This document shows positions 54,743-64,000 of a DNA stretch of 64,000 nt, one piece after another; position 1 is the first letter of the stretch; each line of letters opens with the position of its first letter. The DNA lies in NCBI RefSeq assembly GCF_025698545.1, contig NC_068567.1, positions 434,001 to 498,000 on the forward strand. Direction: 5' to 3'. The notes beneath the pieces are model-generated. The model saw nothing but the letters and a program-made list of their open reading frames with translations, was not told the origin of the DNA and searched no databases. The DNA comes from Gossypium raimondii. Taxonomy: Eukaryota > Streptophyta > Magnoliopsida > Malvales > Malvaceae. Made by a program: the position numbers and the translations under genes.

Positions 54743-57487
54743 ATGGAGGAGTCCAACAATTATGGCCACCAACATCCCCTGCTTCTTATCTTGAATCAAG
54801 ACCAGCTGATCCACAATCAAAGTGGTGTAACTCATTGCTCCAGGTGCGGGGAGGAGGTGTCTGCTCCATGTTTTTGCTGTGTGGAGCACTGTGGGTTTTA
54901 TCTTCACAAGGCATGTGCCGACGCACCTTTGGAGCTTAATCATCCTTTTCATCCCCATCATCCTCTTGTTCTTCTGCAAGAGCCACCATCTTCTTACTCA
55001 GGGTGTGTTTGCGATTTCTGTGATGAACCATGTACGAATTTCATTTATCACTGCTCTTGCGCATTGGACTTTCATATTAAATGTGCTTTGTTAATATTTA
55101 ATATTGCTGAGAATAATTTGAAAGAGCTTGAGCATGTTGCCCTTCAAGATGAAGAACTTGCAGATGAAAATAAGTGCTTTGGGTGTTGGGAACCATTAGC
55201 AAAGTATACACACTTTTCTCCCGACTGTGGATTTAATTTACATGACAAATGCGCCGAGCTTCCTTTCAAACTGAATCTTGAGTGCCATCGCGAACATCCT
55301 CTTGTTCTACAATTTAATAGCGAAAGGCTCTCTTGCAAGATATGCTGCCTGGTGAGAACGCGAAGAGGATTTGTTTATGGTTGTTCTCCTTGTGAGTTTG
55401 TTGTTCACATTGAATGTGTATCGCAATCACCATTACAAGTTATTAAGAGTACAAATCATGAACATCCATTTACCTTGTTTAACGGGCACCAACATCCCCT
55501 GTTTCTTATGTTGAATCAAGAGCAGCTGATGGATAATCAAAGGGGTGTAACTGATTGCTGGAGGTGTGGGGAGAAGGTGTCTGCTCCATGTTTTTGCTGT
55601 GCGGAGCACTGTGGGTTTTATCTTCATAAGGTATGTGCCGAGGCACCTTTGGAGCTTAATCACCCTTTTCATCTCAACCATCCTCTTCTTATGCAAAATG
55701 CACCTTATTCATCCGGAATGTACATTTGCAATTTTTGCAATAAATCTGGTCACAAGTCTGTTTATCGCTGCTCTTCTTGTGAATTGGACTTTCATATTAA
55801 ATGTGCTTTGTTTACATTTAATATTGCTGAGAATAATTTGAAAGAGCTTGAGCATGTTGTCCTTCAACATCCATTGATTCCCACTGAAAATGGTGATGAA
55901 AAACTTAAAGATGTTTCTAAGTGCTTTGGGTGCCGGGAACCATTAGCAAATTATACACACTTTTCTCCTTGCCGTGGATTTAACTTACATGAGAAATGCA
56001 CTGAGATTCCTTTCAAATTGAATCATGTGTGGCATCGCAAGCATCCTCTTGTCCTACAATTTAATAGCGAACGCCTCTCTTGGAAGATATGCTGCCAGGT
56101 AACAATGCGAAGAGGATTTGTTTATGGTTGTTCTCCTTGTAAGTTTGTTGTTCACATTGAATGTGCATCGCAATCACCATTACAAGTTATTAATAGTACA
56201 AATCATGAACATCCATTCACCTTGTTGTTAAGACAAGTTCCATTCACATGTGATGGGTGTGGCACTGAAGGAAATCATGTTGCCTATACATGTGGTACAT
56301 GCAACATTATAATCCATAAAAATTGCATTTCATTGCCTCGCATTATCAAAAGTAAGTGGCATGACCATCGCCTTCTTCACACATATTTCCATCACATAGA
56401 AGATTTTAGGGTTTTGAATTGCCTAAGATGCCATGATGAAGTCAATACAGAGCACGGTAGTTACTATTGTTCAAAGTGCAATGGTATATTCCATGTGAAG
56501 TGTGTAATGAAGGATAAAGATTCATATGAAATAGTAGAAAATGAAGATGAGATTGAGATGCCCATTGAAAGTTCCATCATTGTTATTGAGAGCAACGATG
56601 CTGGAGAAGCTACAAAAATAAAGCATTTCAAGCATATGCATAATCTAATGTTAGGTCCCTTTGTTGGAGGATATGAAAATAGTTGCGACGGGTGTATGTT
56701 GCCAATCTCGGATCCGTTTTACTACTGCTCAGAATGTGCTTTTTTTCTTCATAAAGCGTGTGCTGAGTTACCTAAGATGAAGAATGTTTGGCATCATGAT
56801 TGCAAAGAGCCTCTAGCCCTTATTTCTGACGAAGCTTTTCAGTGTCAACGATGTTGGTACATATCTAATGCCTTTGCCTATGAATGTTGTGGATGTGAAG
56901 AAAAAATATGTCTCCGATGTGTGATTGCTCTTACTCCTGGTGCTCGAACATGTTTGAAACATGAACACCCCCTCTTTTACTACACAAAGCACAATGGGAA
57001 ATGCAATGCTTGTGGTAGGACTACACAGGCGGCATTCTGTTGTAAGGATTGCAATTTTGTGCTACATCTTCGTTGTTTTTCACTTCCAATTACAGCTCGT
57101 CACAAATGCGATGAGCATCTTCTTTCACTCACTGATCATGATGATAACAGTTATTCAGAACATCATCATTGTGATATCTGTGAAGAAAGTCGAGATCCAA
57201 ATCATTGGTTTTATAATTGTTCAATATGTGATACTTCTACTCATGTTTATTGTGTACTTGGACAATATCCATTCCTCAAACTCAGGAGCCTTTATGAAGA
57301 AAATGATCATCCACACCCACTCACCATTGTGAAGAAGAAGTATTACTACCCATATTGTGATAAATGTGGTAAGCCTTGTGTAGATGTGGCTCTTGAATGC
57401 TCAAAGTCAGAGTGCAAATATATTGTCCATTGGAATTGTGTAGTACCCTTTCATCTATGGAGATTTTGGGCGTGGTACAAGTGGTAA
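54743..57487 (+). CDS. DC1 domain protein, gene 3
   Basis: A 914-aa DC1 protein with two 240-residue units and the seven-module C-terminal part, starting MEESNNYGHQHPLLLILNQD. Relative to its paralogues one zinc ligand is lost in the second unit (LSWKICC for LSCKICC). Compared with gene 1, about 140 bases of leader (the CTGCCTCTGCCTCT to GCTTGGGG part) are missing, as in gene 4; AATAAAAGCATTGACTAGCT to GAGGAAGGAGAA is shared with gene 4 only from about 54685. Upstream of that point lies reductase gene C in the same orientation, so the original DC1 promoter is not there. The tail frame at 57529-57630 is open. Confidence 0.9.
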   Translation: MEESNNYGHQHPLLLILNQDQLIHNQSGVTHCSRCGEEVSAPCFCCVEHCGFYLHKACADAPLELNHPFHPHHPLVLLQEPPSSYSGCVCDFCDEPCTNFIYHCSCALDFHIKCALLIFNIAENNLKELEHVALQDEELADENKCFGCWEPLAKYTHFSPDCGFNLHDKCAELPFKLNLECHREHPLVLQFNSERLSCKICCLVRTRRGFVYGCSPCEFVVHIECVSQSPLQVIKSTNHEHPFTLFNGHQHPLFLMLNQEQLMDNQRGVTDCWRCGEKVSAPCFCCAEHCGFYLHKVCAEAPLELNHPFHLNHPLLMQNAPYSSGMYICNFCNKSGHKSVYRCSSCELDFHIKCALFTFNIAENNLKELEHVVLQHPLIPTENGDEKLKDVSKCFGCREPLANYTHFSPCRGFNLHEKCTEIPFKLNHVWHRKHPLVLQFNSERLSWKICCQVTMRRGFVYGCSPCKFVVHIECASQSPLQVINSTNHEHPFTLLLRQVPFTCDGCGTEGNHVAYTCGTCNIIIHKNCISLPRIIKSKWHDHRLLHTYFHHIEDFRVLNCLRCHDEVNTEHGSYYCSKCNGIFHVKCVMKDKDSYEIVENEDEIEMPIESSIIVIESNDAGEATKIKHFKHMHNLMLGPFVGGYENSCDGCMLPISDPFYYCSECAFFLHKACAELPKMKNVWHHDCKEPLALISDEAFQCQRCWYISNAFAYECCGCEEKICLRCVIALTPGARTCLKHEHPLFYYTKHNGKCNACGRTTQAAFCCKDCNFVLHLRCFSLPITARHKCDEHLLSLTDHDDNSYSEHHHCDICEESRDPNHWFYNCSICDTSTHVYCVLGQYPFLKLRSLYEENDHPHPLTIVKKKYYYPYCDKCGKPCVDVALECSKSECKYIVHWNCVVPFHLWRFWAWYKW

Positions 57488-58099
57488 TTCAGATAAAATC
57501 ATATTTGAAATCTGCCACTTCATTTGCAGGAAAACTCAAGACTTGGAAAACAGGGTTGGGTTTGATGTTTGCCTTGTTACTTGTGATATTAATTATTGTT
57601 GTAACTGTAGTTTGGTTTTTCGACTTTTAAGTTATAAATAAATGTCATGTAAAAATCTGAGCTGAAACTTGTGAGGTTTGATTGTTGATTTTAGAATTTC
57701 TTATAATTTGGGAGTGTGATTGTGCTTCTGTAACAGATAAACTGAAATTACTACAGTCCCAAATAAAATTGAAGGATTAGTGTATTCTTTTTTCCATAAA
57801 AAATATATATTAAGACAAAAAAGAAAATGCAAAGCCGAGAAAGGTCATCATCCACACAATTTCACAACAGCTCAAACCAGTAATCAATGGAAGGAGTGAT
57901 TATGTCCCAAACACTGCAATAGCTTAACCAAGAATGACAATAAACATGGATCCCATCTGCCCGCTTCGACTTTGGGATTTCAATCCCCACACCTAATGTT
58001 TTAGCTATTTTCCCATCTCTTTTTTACTCTCTTATATCACAACCTTGTACCTAATTTCCTTACTGTCTTGTCTGGGATGGTGTTGGAGTTTTAGGGAAG
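57488..58099. other. 3' flank of DC1 gene 3
   Basis: Hydrophobic tail frame (57529-57630), 3' UTR, then the flank block shared with genes 1 and 2, uninterrupted here. Confidence 0.6.
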
Positions 58100-58455
58100 T
58101 TGAGAGAACAAAATACAGAGAAAACAAAGAACAACACTTATCAGAATTTAATTTTTTTGACTGCTATCAAATTTTCTCATATGCTTTTCATTCAACAAGA
58201 AATACAATATATATATGTGTAGTGGTCATAAGAAAGTCAACAAACCCCATTAATACACTTTGAAAATACAAATACATAACTTGTACATTAATACACAAAC
58301 TCTGCTTATCTAACAAGTGATCTTAGCAAGCAGACTAATACAAAAATCATCATCAGCATATGCGAACCTTTCTTAAAATACGTCAGGTGGTTCGCCAACA
58401 ACATATAACAGCTCACACTTTGATGAGCTTGCAACTTCAATTGAGCTTACACTTT
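58100..58455 (-). mobile_element. Copia LTR, partial, second copy
   Basis: Collinear with 50500-50945: AACAAGAAATACAATATATA, GTCAACAAACCCCATTAATA and CTTAGCAAGCAGACTAATAC. The end nearest the internal region (the TGTTGCGAAG start and purine tract) is deleted here. Confidence 0.6.
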
Positions 58456-58545
58456 TGGTTTTGTGAGAATATCAGCAAGTTGGACATCTGAACTACAATG
58501 AACCAGCTTCACCTCATTCGATTGCTCGACTTCTCTAAAAAGTCC
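58456..58545 (-). pseudogene. Copia polyprotein end, second copy
   Basis: The minus-strand frame reads EVEQSNEVKLVHCSSDVQLA then DILTK, the canonical Copia RNase H end (ADILTK). It is joined directly to LTR sequence at about 58456 by a deletion. Confidence 0.7.
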
Positions 58546-58689
58546 TAGGTCTTAGGTAACATTACATGTTGGTTCTAGGTCTTTTATAGTGACTGTGTTG
58601 GGCTCATCGAGTTCCCAACAAACACTAAGACAGCAAAGAAATCTAACAGGCCTGGTCAGAGATGAGCTATAGTGATAATTGATTTAATG

Positions 58690-58975
58690 TTGTTTTTAAT
58701 TATTTTTCTTTTATATAAAGCCGATTAATGAAATCTACATGGAACAAATCATAATGATGCAGCAATTAATAAATTTTTTTGAATGAAATTTACATGGTCA
58801 AATCTTTAGAGTGTGTTAATTAGAAATCAACAGTAAAATAATAAATAAATATTAAGATATGGAATCAAATTAAAATTTGAGTATTTCACGGGATTAAAAT
58901 ATGATTTTAAAAACATCTCAAAATTATCCAAACTCAGGTGTCAAATTCAAATAAAAATTCGAAATGATTCGAATC
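58690..58975. other. Spacer absent from the paralogous block
   Basis: AT-rich sequence present here but not between the equivalent points at 51240-51250. Origin not recognised. Confidence 0.45.
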
Positions 58976-58979
58976 AATA

Positions 58980-59760
58980 TACTCAATGACCCAAAAGTTG
59001 ATCCTACTAATACGAATCCATATCTGACCAACCTAACTTGACCATAAAAGTTAACAATTTGAATCAGAAATAACAATAAAACAAAATGATTTAAACCAGT
59101 CCGAATCCCAAACCCAAGATTCTTCAAATTCTCAAATTTAAAATATTCGAATCATTTTAGTTCGGGTTAGTTTCACGTTCAAATCAATGTCAATTTCGGA
59201 TCATTTCAAATTTGATCATTTTAGACTCATATTGAATGGTGTTGGATTATTTTTTTAGTCAAATCGGGTTTTGAAATTTTTGGATCATTTTGGTTCGGTT
59301 TAGTTTCAAGTTCAAGCCATTTTAGGTTCAAGTCATTCGGTTTCAGATAATTTCGGGCTCATATTGAACGGTGTTGGATAATTTTTTTAGTCAAATCGAG
59401 TTTAAAATTTCCAAATCATTTTGGTTCAGGTTAGTTTCAGGTTCAAATCAGTTTCGGATTTGATCATTTTAGGCCCATATTGGACAATGTTGGATTATCT
59501 TTTTTAGTCAAATCAGGTTTTAAAATTTCCGGATCATTTTGATTCGGGTTAGTTTCAAGTTTAAATCAATTTCGATTTCGGATTTGATCATTTCAGGTTC
59601 ATATAGAACGGTGTTGGATTATTTTTTAATCAAATCGGGTTTTAAATTTTTTGGATCATTTCCGTTCGAGTTAATCCCCAGTTCAAATAAAATCCGATTT
59701 CAGATCATATCGAGCTTATATTTAACCGTGTTGGATTATTTTTGTAATCAAATGAAATCA
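58980..59760. repeat. Minisatellite, second array
   Basis: Same units as 51250-52010. The TGTTGG marker is at 59240, 59372, 59489, 59612 and 59729 (spacing 117-132). Unit order is conserved, so the whole array was duplicated with the LTR block. Confidence 0.82.
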
Positions 59761-59884
59761 TTTATAATTTGTATTTAATTTGATAAAATCGAATTTCTAA
59801 ATTCAAACAAAAAACCTATTACATCAATCACAATTTTTTAAAAATAAATAACTAAACTGAACCAAAAATAGCGTTATGTATGTT

Positions 59885-60055
59885 AACTGCTTTGGGTGTT
59901 GAGAACCATTAACAAAATATACATACTTTTCTCTTGATTGTGAATTTAATTTACATAAGAAATGTGCTGAGCTACCTCTGGAGACGAGTCATATGTGCCA
60001 TACACAACATCCTCTGGTTTTGCAATTCAATAGCCAACGACTCCTTGCAAGTATT
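59885..60055 (+). pseudogene. DC1 internal fragment
   Basis: Encodes NCFGC-stop-EPLTKYTYF, then CEFNLHKKCAELPLETSHMC and HPLVLQFNSQRL. This is the third module of the unit plus the following linker, with an in-frame stop. It is more diverged than the local genes. It stops at a LINE fragment. Confidence 0.78.
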
Positions 60056-60060
60056 TTAGG

Positions 60061-60310
60061 CTAAAATGACACACCAATCAGGTTCTTATTGATAGCCAAG
60101 GACAAAAGTTGGATTCTTTTGAGGCTATTTCTACTGAATTGGTACATTTCTTTAGTAATACTCTTGACACTGGATAATAGGGTATGTTCTTTTTCTGTAG
60201 TAATAAGACCTTGGGGCCAGATGGATATTCTGCTAAATTTTTTCAAGCTACTTGGGGTATAGCTGGGAAGGATTTCATGGAGGCTGTGAAGTATTTTTTT
60301 TCTTAAGCAG
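60061..60310 (+). pseudogene. Fragment of LINE reverse transcriptase
   Basis: Reads VLIDSQGQKLDSFEAISTEL then VHFFSNTLD, a stop, then NKTLGPDGYSAKFFQATWGI and AGKDFMEAVKYFF. The GPDGxxAxFFxxxW signature marks the N-terminal part of plant non-LTR retrotransposon reverse transcriptase. It is short and interrupted. Confidence 0.72.
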
Positions 60311-60329
60311 AAAGATGCTAAATTCTCTT

Positions 60330-60422
60330 TTATTCTAATCATATTTGCAATCTGCGGCTTCATTTGCCGGAAACTCAAAATAGGAAAACAGAGTTTGATC
60401 TTTGCCGTATTAGTTGTTGCAG
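60330..60422 (+). pseudogene. Relic of the DC1 3' hydrophobic tail
   Basis: Encodes IIFAICGFICRKLKIGKQSL then IFAVLVVAVVI-stop in one frame. It is the diverged counterpart of the tail frames after genes 1-3, and here the two hydrophobic parts are in one continuous frame. Confidence 0.6.
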
Positions 60423-60909
60423 TTGTAATTTAGTTTGATTATTATTTTAGAATTTTTTATAATTTGAGAGTGTGATTGTAGAGGTGTTGTTGGATGCTTG
60501 TCTTTGTTTCTTGATATAAGCTTATTTGAAAATACAAGTTTTTCTGAAACTATTGTCTCTCCTCTTAATATTATATTATATTACATAAATACATAGCACA
60601 TGCTACTCAGCTCCATCCCCAATACCACACTAATTACAATGATTATTTTATAGTGAAATCAGTCAAATTAACGTTAACCAATGCTTATTTCATTAAAATT
60701 TTTGATGTAAAATGAGCTCAAATTATGGTGTATATATATATACATTCAAACGTATACATATGGTGTATTGTATAATATAATATGGGAATTTCGAAATAAA
60801 ACAACAAAGGATTTATATCAACCCACCATGGAAAGCAAGTGTAACCTTGAATAAAAGCATTGACTAGCTAATTGAGTTTACCTCTGTTTAGGGTTTAGAG
60901 GAAGGAGAA
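60423..60909 (+). promoter_or_regulatory. 5' flank of DC1 gene 4
   Basis: Contains AT-rich TATA-like stretches (GTATATATATATACATTC at about 60730) and the leader shared with gene 3 from about 60850 (AATAAAAGCATTGACTAGCT). Because gene 3 has lost this upstream part, gene 4 shows the likely ancestral promoter of the pair. Confidence 0.45.
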
Positions 60910-63636
60910 ATGGAGGAGTCTAACAATTATGGCCACCAACATCCCCTGCTTCTTATCTTGAATCAGGACCAGATGATCCACAATCAAAGTGGTGCAACTC
61001 ATTGCTCCAGGTGCGGGGAGGAGGTGTCTACTCCATGTTTTTGCTGTGTGGAGCACTGTGGGTTTTATCTTCACAAGGTATGTGCCGACGCACCTTTGGA
61101 GCTTAATCATCCTTTTCATCCTCATCATCCTCTTGTTCTTCTGCAAAAGCCACCATCTTTTTACACAAGGTGTGTTTGCGATTTCTGTGATAAAACATGT
61201 ACGAAATTCATTTATCACTGCTCTTGCGAATTGGACTTTCATATTAAATGTGCTTTGTTTACATTTAATATTGCTGAGAATAATTTGAAAGAGCTTGACC
61301 ATGTTGCCCTTCAAGATGAAGAACTTGAAGATGATAGTAAGTGCTTTGGGTGTCGGGAACCATTAGCAAAGTATACACACTTTTCTCCTGACTGTGGGTT
61401 TAATTTACATGACAAATGCGCCGAGCTTCCTTTCAAACTGAATCTTGAGTGCCATCGCGAACATCCTCTTGTTCTACAATTTTATAGCGAACCGCTCTCT
61501 TGCAAGATATGCTGCCAGGTAAGAAGGCGAAGAGGATTTGTTTATGGTTGTTCTCCTTGTAACTTTGTTGTTCACATTGAATGTGCATCACAATCACCAT
61601 TACAAGTTATTAAGAGTACAAATCATGAACATCCATTTACCTTGTTTAACGGGCACCAACATCCCCTGTTTCTGATGTTGAATCAAGAGCAGCTGATGGA
61701 TAATCAAAGGGGTGTAACTGATTGCTGGAGGTGTGGGGAGAAGGTGTCTGCTCCATGTTTTTGCTGTGCGGAGCACTGTGGGTTTTATCTTCATAAGGTA
61801 TGTGCCAAGGCACCTTTGGAGCTTAATCACCCTTTTCATCTCAACCATCCTCTTCTTATGCAAAATGCACCTTATTCATCTGGAATGTACATTTGCAATT
61901 TTTGCAATAAATCTGGTCACAAGTCTGTTTATCGCTGCTCTTCTTGTGACTTGGACTTTCATATTAAATGTGCTTTGTTTACATTTAATATTGCTGAGAA
62001 TAATTTGAAAGAGCTTCAGCATGTTGCCCTTCAACATCCATTGACTCCCACTGAAAATGGTGATGAAAAACTTAAAGATGTTTCTAAGTGCTTTGGGTGC
62101 CGGGAACCATTAGCAAATTATACACACTTTTCTCCTTGCCGTGGATTTAACTTACATGAGAAATGCACTGAGATTCCTTTCAAATTGAATCATGTGTGGC
62201 ATCGCAAGCATCCTCTTGTCCTACAATTTAATAGCGAACGCCTCTCTTGCAAGATATGCTGCCAGGGAACAACGCGAGGAGGATTTGTTTATGGTTGTTC
62301 TCCTTGTAAGTTTATTGTTCACATTGAATGTGCATCACAATCACCATTACAAGTTATTAATAGTACAAATCATAAACATCCATTCACCTTGTTGTTGAGA
62401 CAAGTTCCATTCACATGTGATGGGTGTGGCACCGAAGGAAATCATGTTGCCTATACATGTGGTACATGCAACATTATAATCCATAAAAATTGCATTTCAT
62501 TGCCTCGCATTATCAAAAGTAAGTGGCATGACCATCGCCTTCTTCACACATATTTCCATCACATAGAAGATTTTAGGGTTTTGAATTGCCTAATATGCCA
62601 TGATGAAGTCAATACAGAGCATGGTAGTTACTATTGTTCAAAGTGCAATGGTATATTCCATGTGAAGTGTGTAACGAAGGATAAAGATTCATATGAAATA
62701 GTAGAAAATGAAGATGAGATTGAGATGCCCATTGAAAGTTCCATCATTGTTATTGAGAGCAACGATGCTGGAGAAGCTACAAAAATAAAGCATTTCAAGC
62801 ATATGCATAATCTAATGTTAGGTCCCTTTGTTGGAGGATATGAAAATAGTTGCGACGGGTGTATGTTGCCAGTCTCGGATCCGTTTTACCACTGTTCAGA
62901 ATGTGCTTTTTTTCTTCATAAAGCGTGTGCCGAGTTACCTAAGATGAAGAATGTTTGGCATCATGGTTGCAAAGAGCCTCTAGCCCTTATTTCTGACAAA
63001 GCTTTTCTGTGTGGAAGATGTTATTGCATATCTAATGCCTTTGCTTATGAATGTTGTGGATGTGAGGAAAAAATATGTCTCCGATGTGTGATTGCTCTTA
63101 CTCCAGGTGCTCGATCATGTTTGAAACATGAACACCCCCTCTTTTACTACACAAAGCACAATGGGAAATGCAATGCTTGTGGTATGACTACACAGGCGGC
63201 ATTCTGTTGTAAGGATTGCAATTTTGTGCTAGATCTTGATTGTTTTTCACTTCCAATTACAGCTCGTCACAAATGCGATGAGCATCTTCTTTCACTTACT
63301 GATCATGATGATAACAGTTATTCAGAACATTATCATTGTGATATCTGTGAAGAAAGTCGAGATCCAAATCATTGGTTTTATAATTGTGCAACATGTGATA
63401 CTTCTGCTCATGTTAATTGTGTTCTTGGACCATATCCATTCCTCAAACTCGGGAGCATTCAAGAAGGAAATGATCATCCACATCCACTCACCTTTGTGAA
63501 GAAGAAGTATTACTACCCAGATTGTGATAAATGCGGTGAGCCTTGTGAAGGTGTGGCTCTTGAATGCTCAAAGTCGGAATGCAAATATATTGTCCACTGG
63601 ATATGTGTAGAAGGCACTTATCTATGGGGTTGGTGA
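60910..63636 (+). CDS. DC1 domain protein, gene 4
   Basis: A 908-aa DC1 protein with two 240-residue units and the seven-module C-terminal part, starting MEESNNYGHQHPLLLILNQD. The C-terminus is altered: it ends VEGTYLWGW where the others end FWAWYKW-like. One module has FVLDLDC in place of FVLHLRC, losing a histidine ligand. The leader lacks the ~140 bases present in gene 1. Downstream, the hydrophobic tail frame is destroyed by a stop after GKLKTGKQG, so this is the only intact gene of the four without it. It is very similar to gene 3 in unit 2 and the C-terminal part. Confidence 0.9.
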   Translation: MEESNNYGHQHPLLLILNQDQMIHNQSGATHCSRCGEEVSTPCFCCVEHCGFYLHKVCADAPLELNHPFHPHHPLVLLQKPPSFYTRCVCDFCDKTCTKFIYHCSCELDFHIKCALFTFNIAENNLKELDHVALQDEELEDDSKCFGCREPLAKYTHFSPDCGFNLHDKCAELPFKLNLECHREHPLVLQFYSEPLSCKICCQVRRRRGFVYGCSPCNFVVHIECASQSPLQVIKSTNHEHPFTLFNGHQHPLFLMLNQEQLMDNQRGVTDCWRCGEKVSAPCFCCAEHCGFYLHKVCAKAPLELNHPFHLNHPLLMQNAPYSSGMYICNFCNKSGHKSVYRCSSCDLDFHIKCALFTFNIAENNLKELQHVALQHPLTPTENGDEKLKDVSKCFGCREPLANYTHFSPCRGFNLHEKCTEIPFKLNHVWHRKHPLVLQFNSERLSCKICCQGTTRGGFVYGCSPCKFIVHIECASQSPLQVINSTNHKHPFTLLLRQVPFTCDGCGTEGNHVAYTCGTCNIIIHKNCISLPRIIKSKWHDHRLLHTYFHHIEDFRVLNCLICHDEVNTEHGSYYCSKCNGIFHVKCVTKDKDSYEIVENEDEIEMPIESSIIVIESNDAGEATKIKHFKHMHNLMLGPFVGGYENSCDGCMLPVSDPFYHCSECAFFLHKACAELPKMKNVWHHGCKEPLALISDKAFLCGRCYCISNAFAYECCGCEEKICLRCVIALTPGARSCLKHEHPLFYYTKHNGKCNACGMTTQAAFCCKDCNFVLDLDCFSLPITARHKCDEHLLSLTDHDDNSYSEHYHCDICEESRDPNHWFYNCATCDTSAHVNCVLGPYPFLKLGSIQEGNDHPHPLTFVKKKYYYPDCDKCGEPCEGVALECSKSECKYIVHWICVEGTYLWGW

Positions 63637-63892
63637 GTGTGGTACAAGCGGCAATTCAGATGTAATCATATTTGAAACCTGCCACTTCATTTGCAGGAAA
63701 ACTCAAGACTGGAAAACAGGGTTAGTTGTGATATTAGTTATTGTTGTAACTGTAATTTGGTTTTTTCGACTTTTAAATAAATGTCATGTAAAAATCTGGA
63801 GCTGAAAGTTGTGAGGTTTGATTATTGATTTTAGAATTTCTTATAATTTGGGAGTGTGATTGTGCTTACAATAATAAAAAAAGTCGCTACTA
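63637..63892. other. 3' flank of DC1 gene 4
   Basis: Shared 3' UTR sequence with AATAAATG near 63777, then a short A-rich run before the LTR piece. Confidence 0.5.
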
Positions 63893-64000
63893 GACTGAGC
63901 TTGCAGCTTTGGTGGAGCTTGCAGCTTTGGTGAGCTCACAATTTCATAGGAAGAGTTCGCCACTATAGAAATGACCACTTCGCAACACTCCTCCTTGGCC
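63893..64000 (-). mobile_element. Copia LTR start, third copy (cut by window end)
   Basis: Nearly identical to 50840-50957: AGCTTGCAGCTTTGGTGG, AGGAAGAGTTCGCCACTA, GCAACACTCCTCCTTGGCC. It includes the purine tract, so a Copia internal region may continue beyond the window. Confidence 0.65.

Noticed and set aside
60061..60378. Minus-strand 105-residue frame
   Set aside because: It is antisense to a LINE reverse-transcriptase fragment whose sense frame carries the recognisable GPDG motif.

Overview
This is a plant nuclear window. It has spliced genes with GT-AG introns, AT-rich spacers, plant-specific families (TOM1-like VHS/GAT adaptor, DC1 Cys/His-rich proteins, NADPH-dependent 2-alkenal reductases) and many non-autonomous transposons. 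The gene set and repeat style suggest a eudicot, probably Malvaceae and plausibly cotton (Gossypium). The genus is an inference; no search could be run.

Layout. 1-3160 (+): the last seven exons of RAPTOR, the TOR-complex scaffold. 4413-8970 (-): a complete TOM1-like gene close to Arabidopsis TOL6, convergent with RAPTOR. 9-20 kb: no intact gene; it holds two tRNA-like SINE families, two Tourist-like MITEs, foldback elements, LINE and LTR relics and one decayed reductase exon. 21.1-30 kb: two complete five-exon 2-alkenal reductase genes in tandem on the minus strand. 30.8-36.4 kb and 41.1-46.1 kb: two related debris blocks, each with a reductase exon-1 relic, an unrecognised gene relic, an LTR or LTR-like repeat and a DC1 relic. 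36.7-40.2, 46.5-49.2, 54.7-57.5 and 60.9-63.6 kb (+): four large, single-exon-looking DC1 genes (908-1154 aa) with DC1 fragments between them. A third reductase gene (52.2-54.6 kb, +) keeps three exons and then stops where DC1 gene 3 begins.

Biology. RAPTOR and TOL6 are conserved housekeeping genes (TOR signalling; sorting of ubiquitinated membrane cargo). The rest is a fast-changing cluster in which a reactive-carbonyl detoxifying reductase family and a zinc-binding DC1 family have been duplicated and broken together. The most interesting points are: an in-register 720-bp (240-residue) unit that differs in copy number between DC1 genes; a hydrophobic tail frame just after three of the four DC1 stop codons; a reductase gene cut off by a DC1 gene; and transposon insertions dated by empty paralogous sites and target-site duplications.
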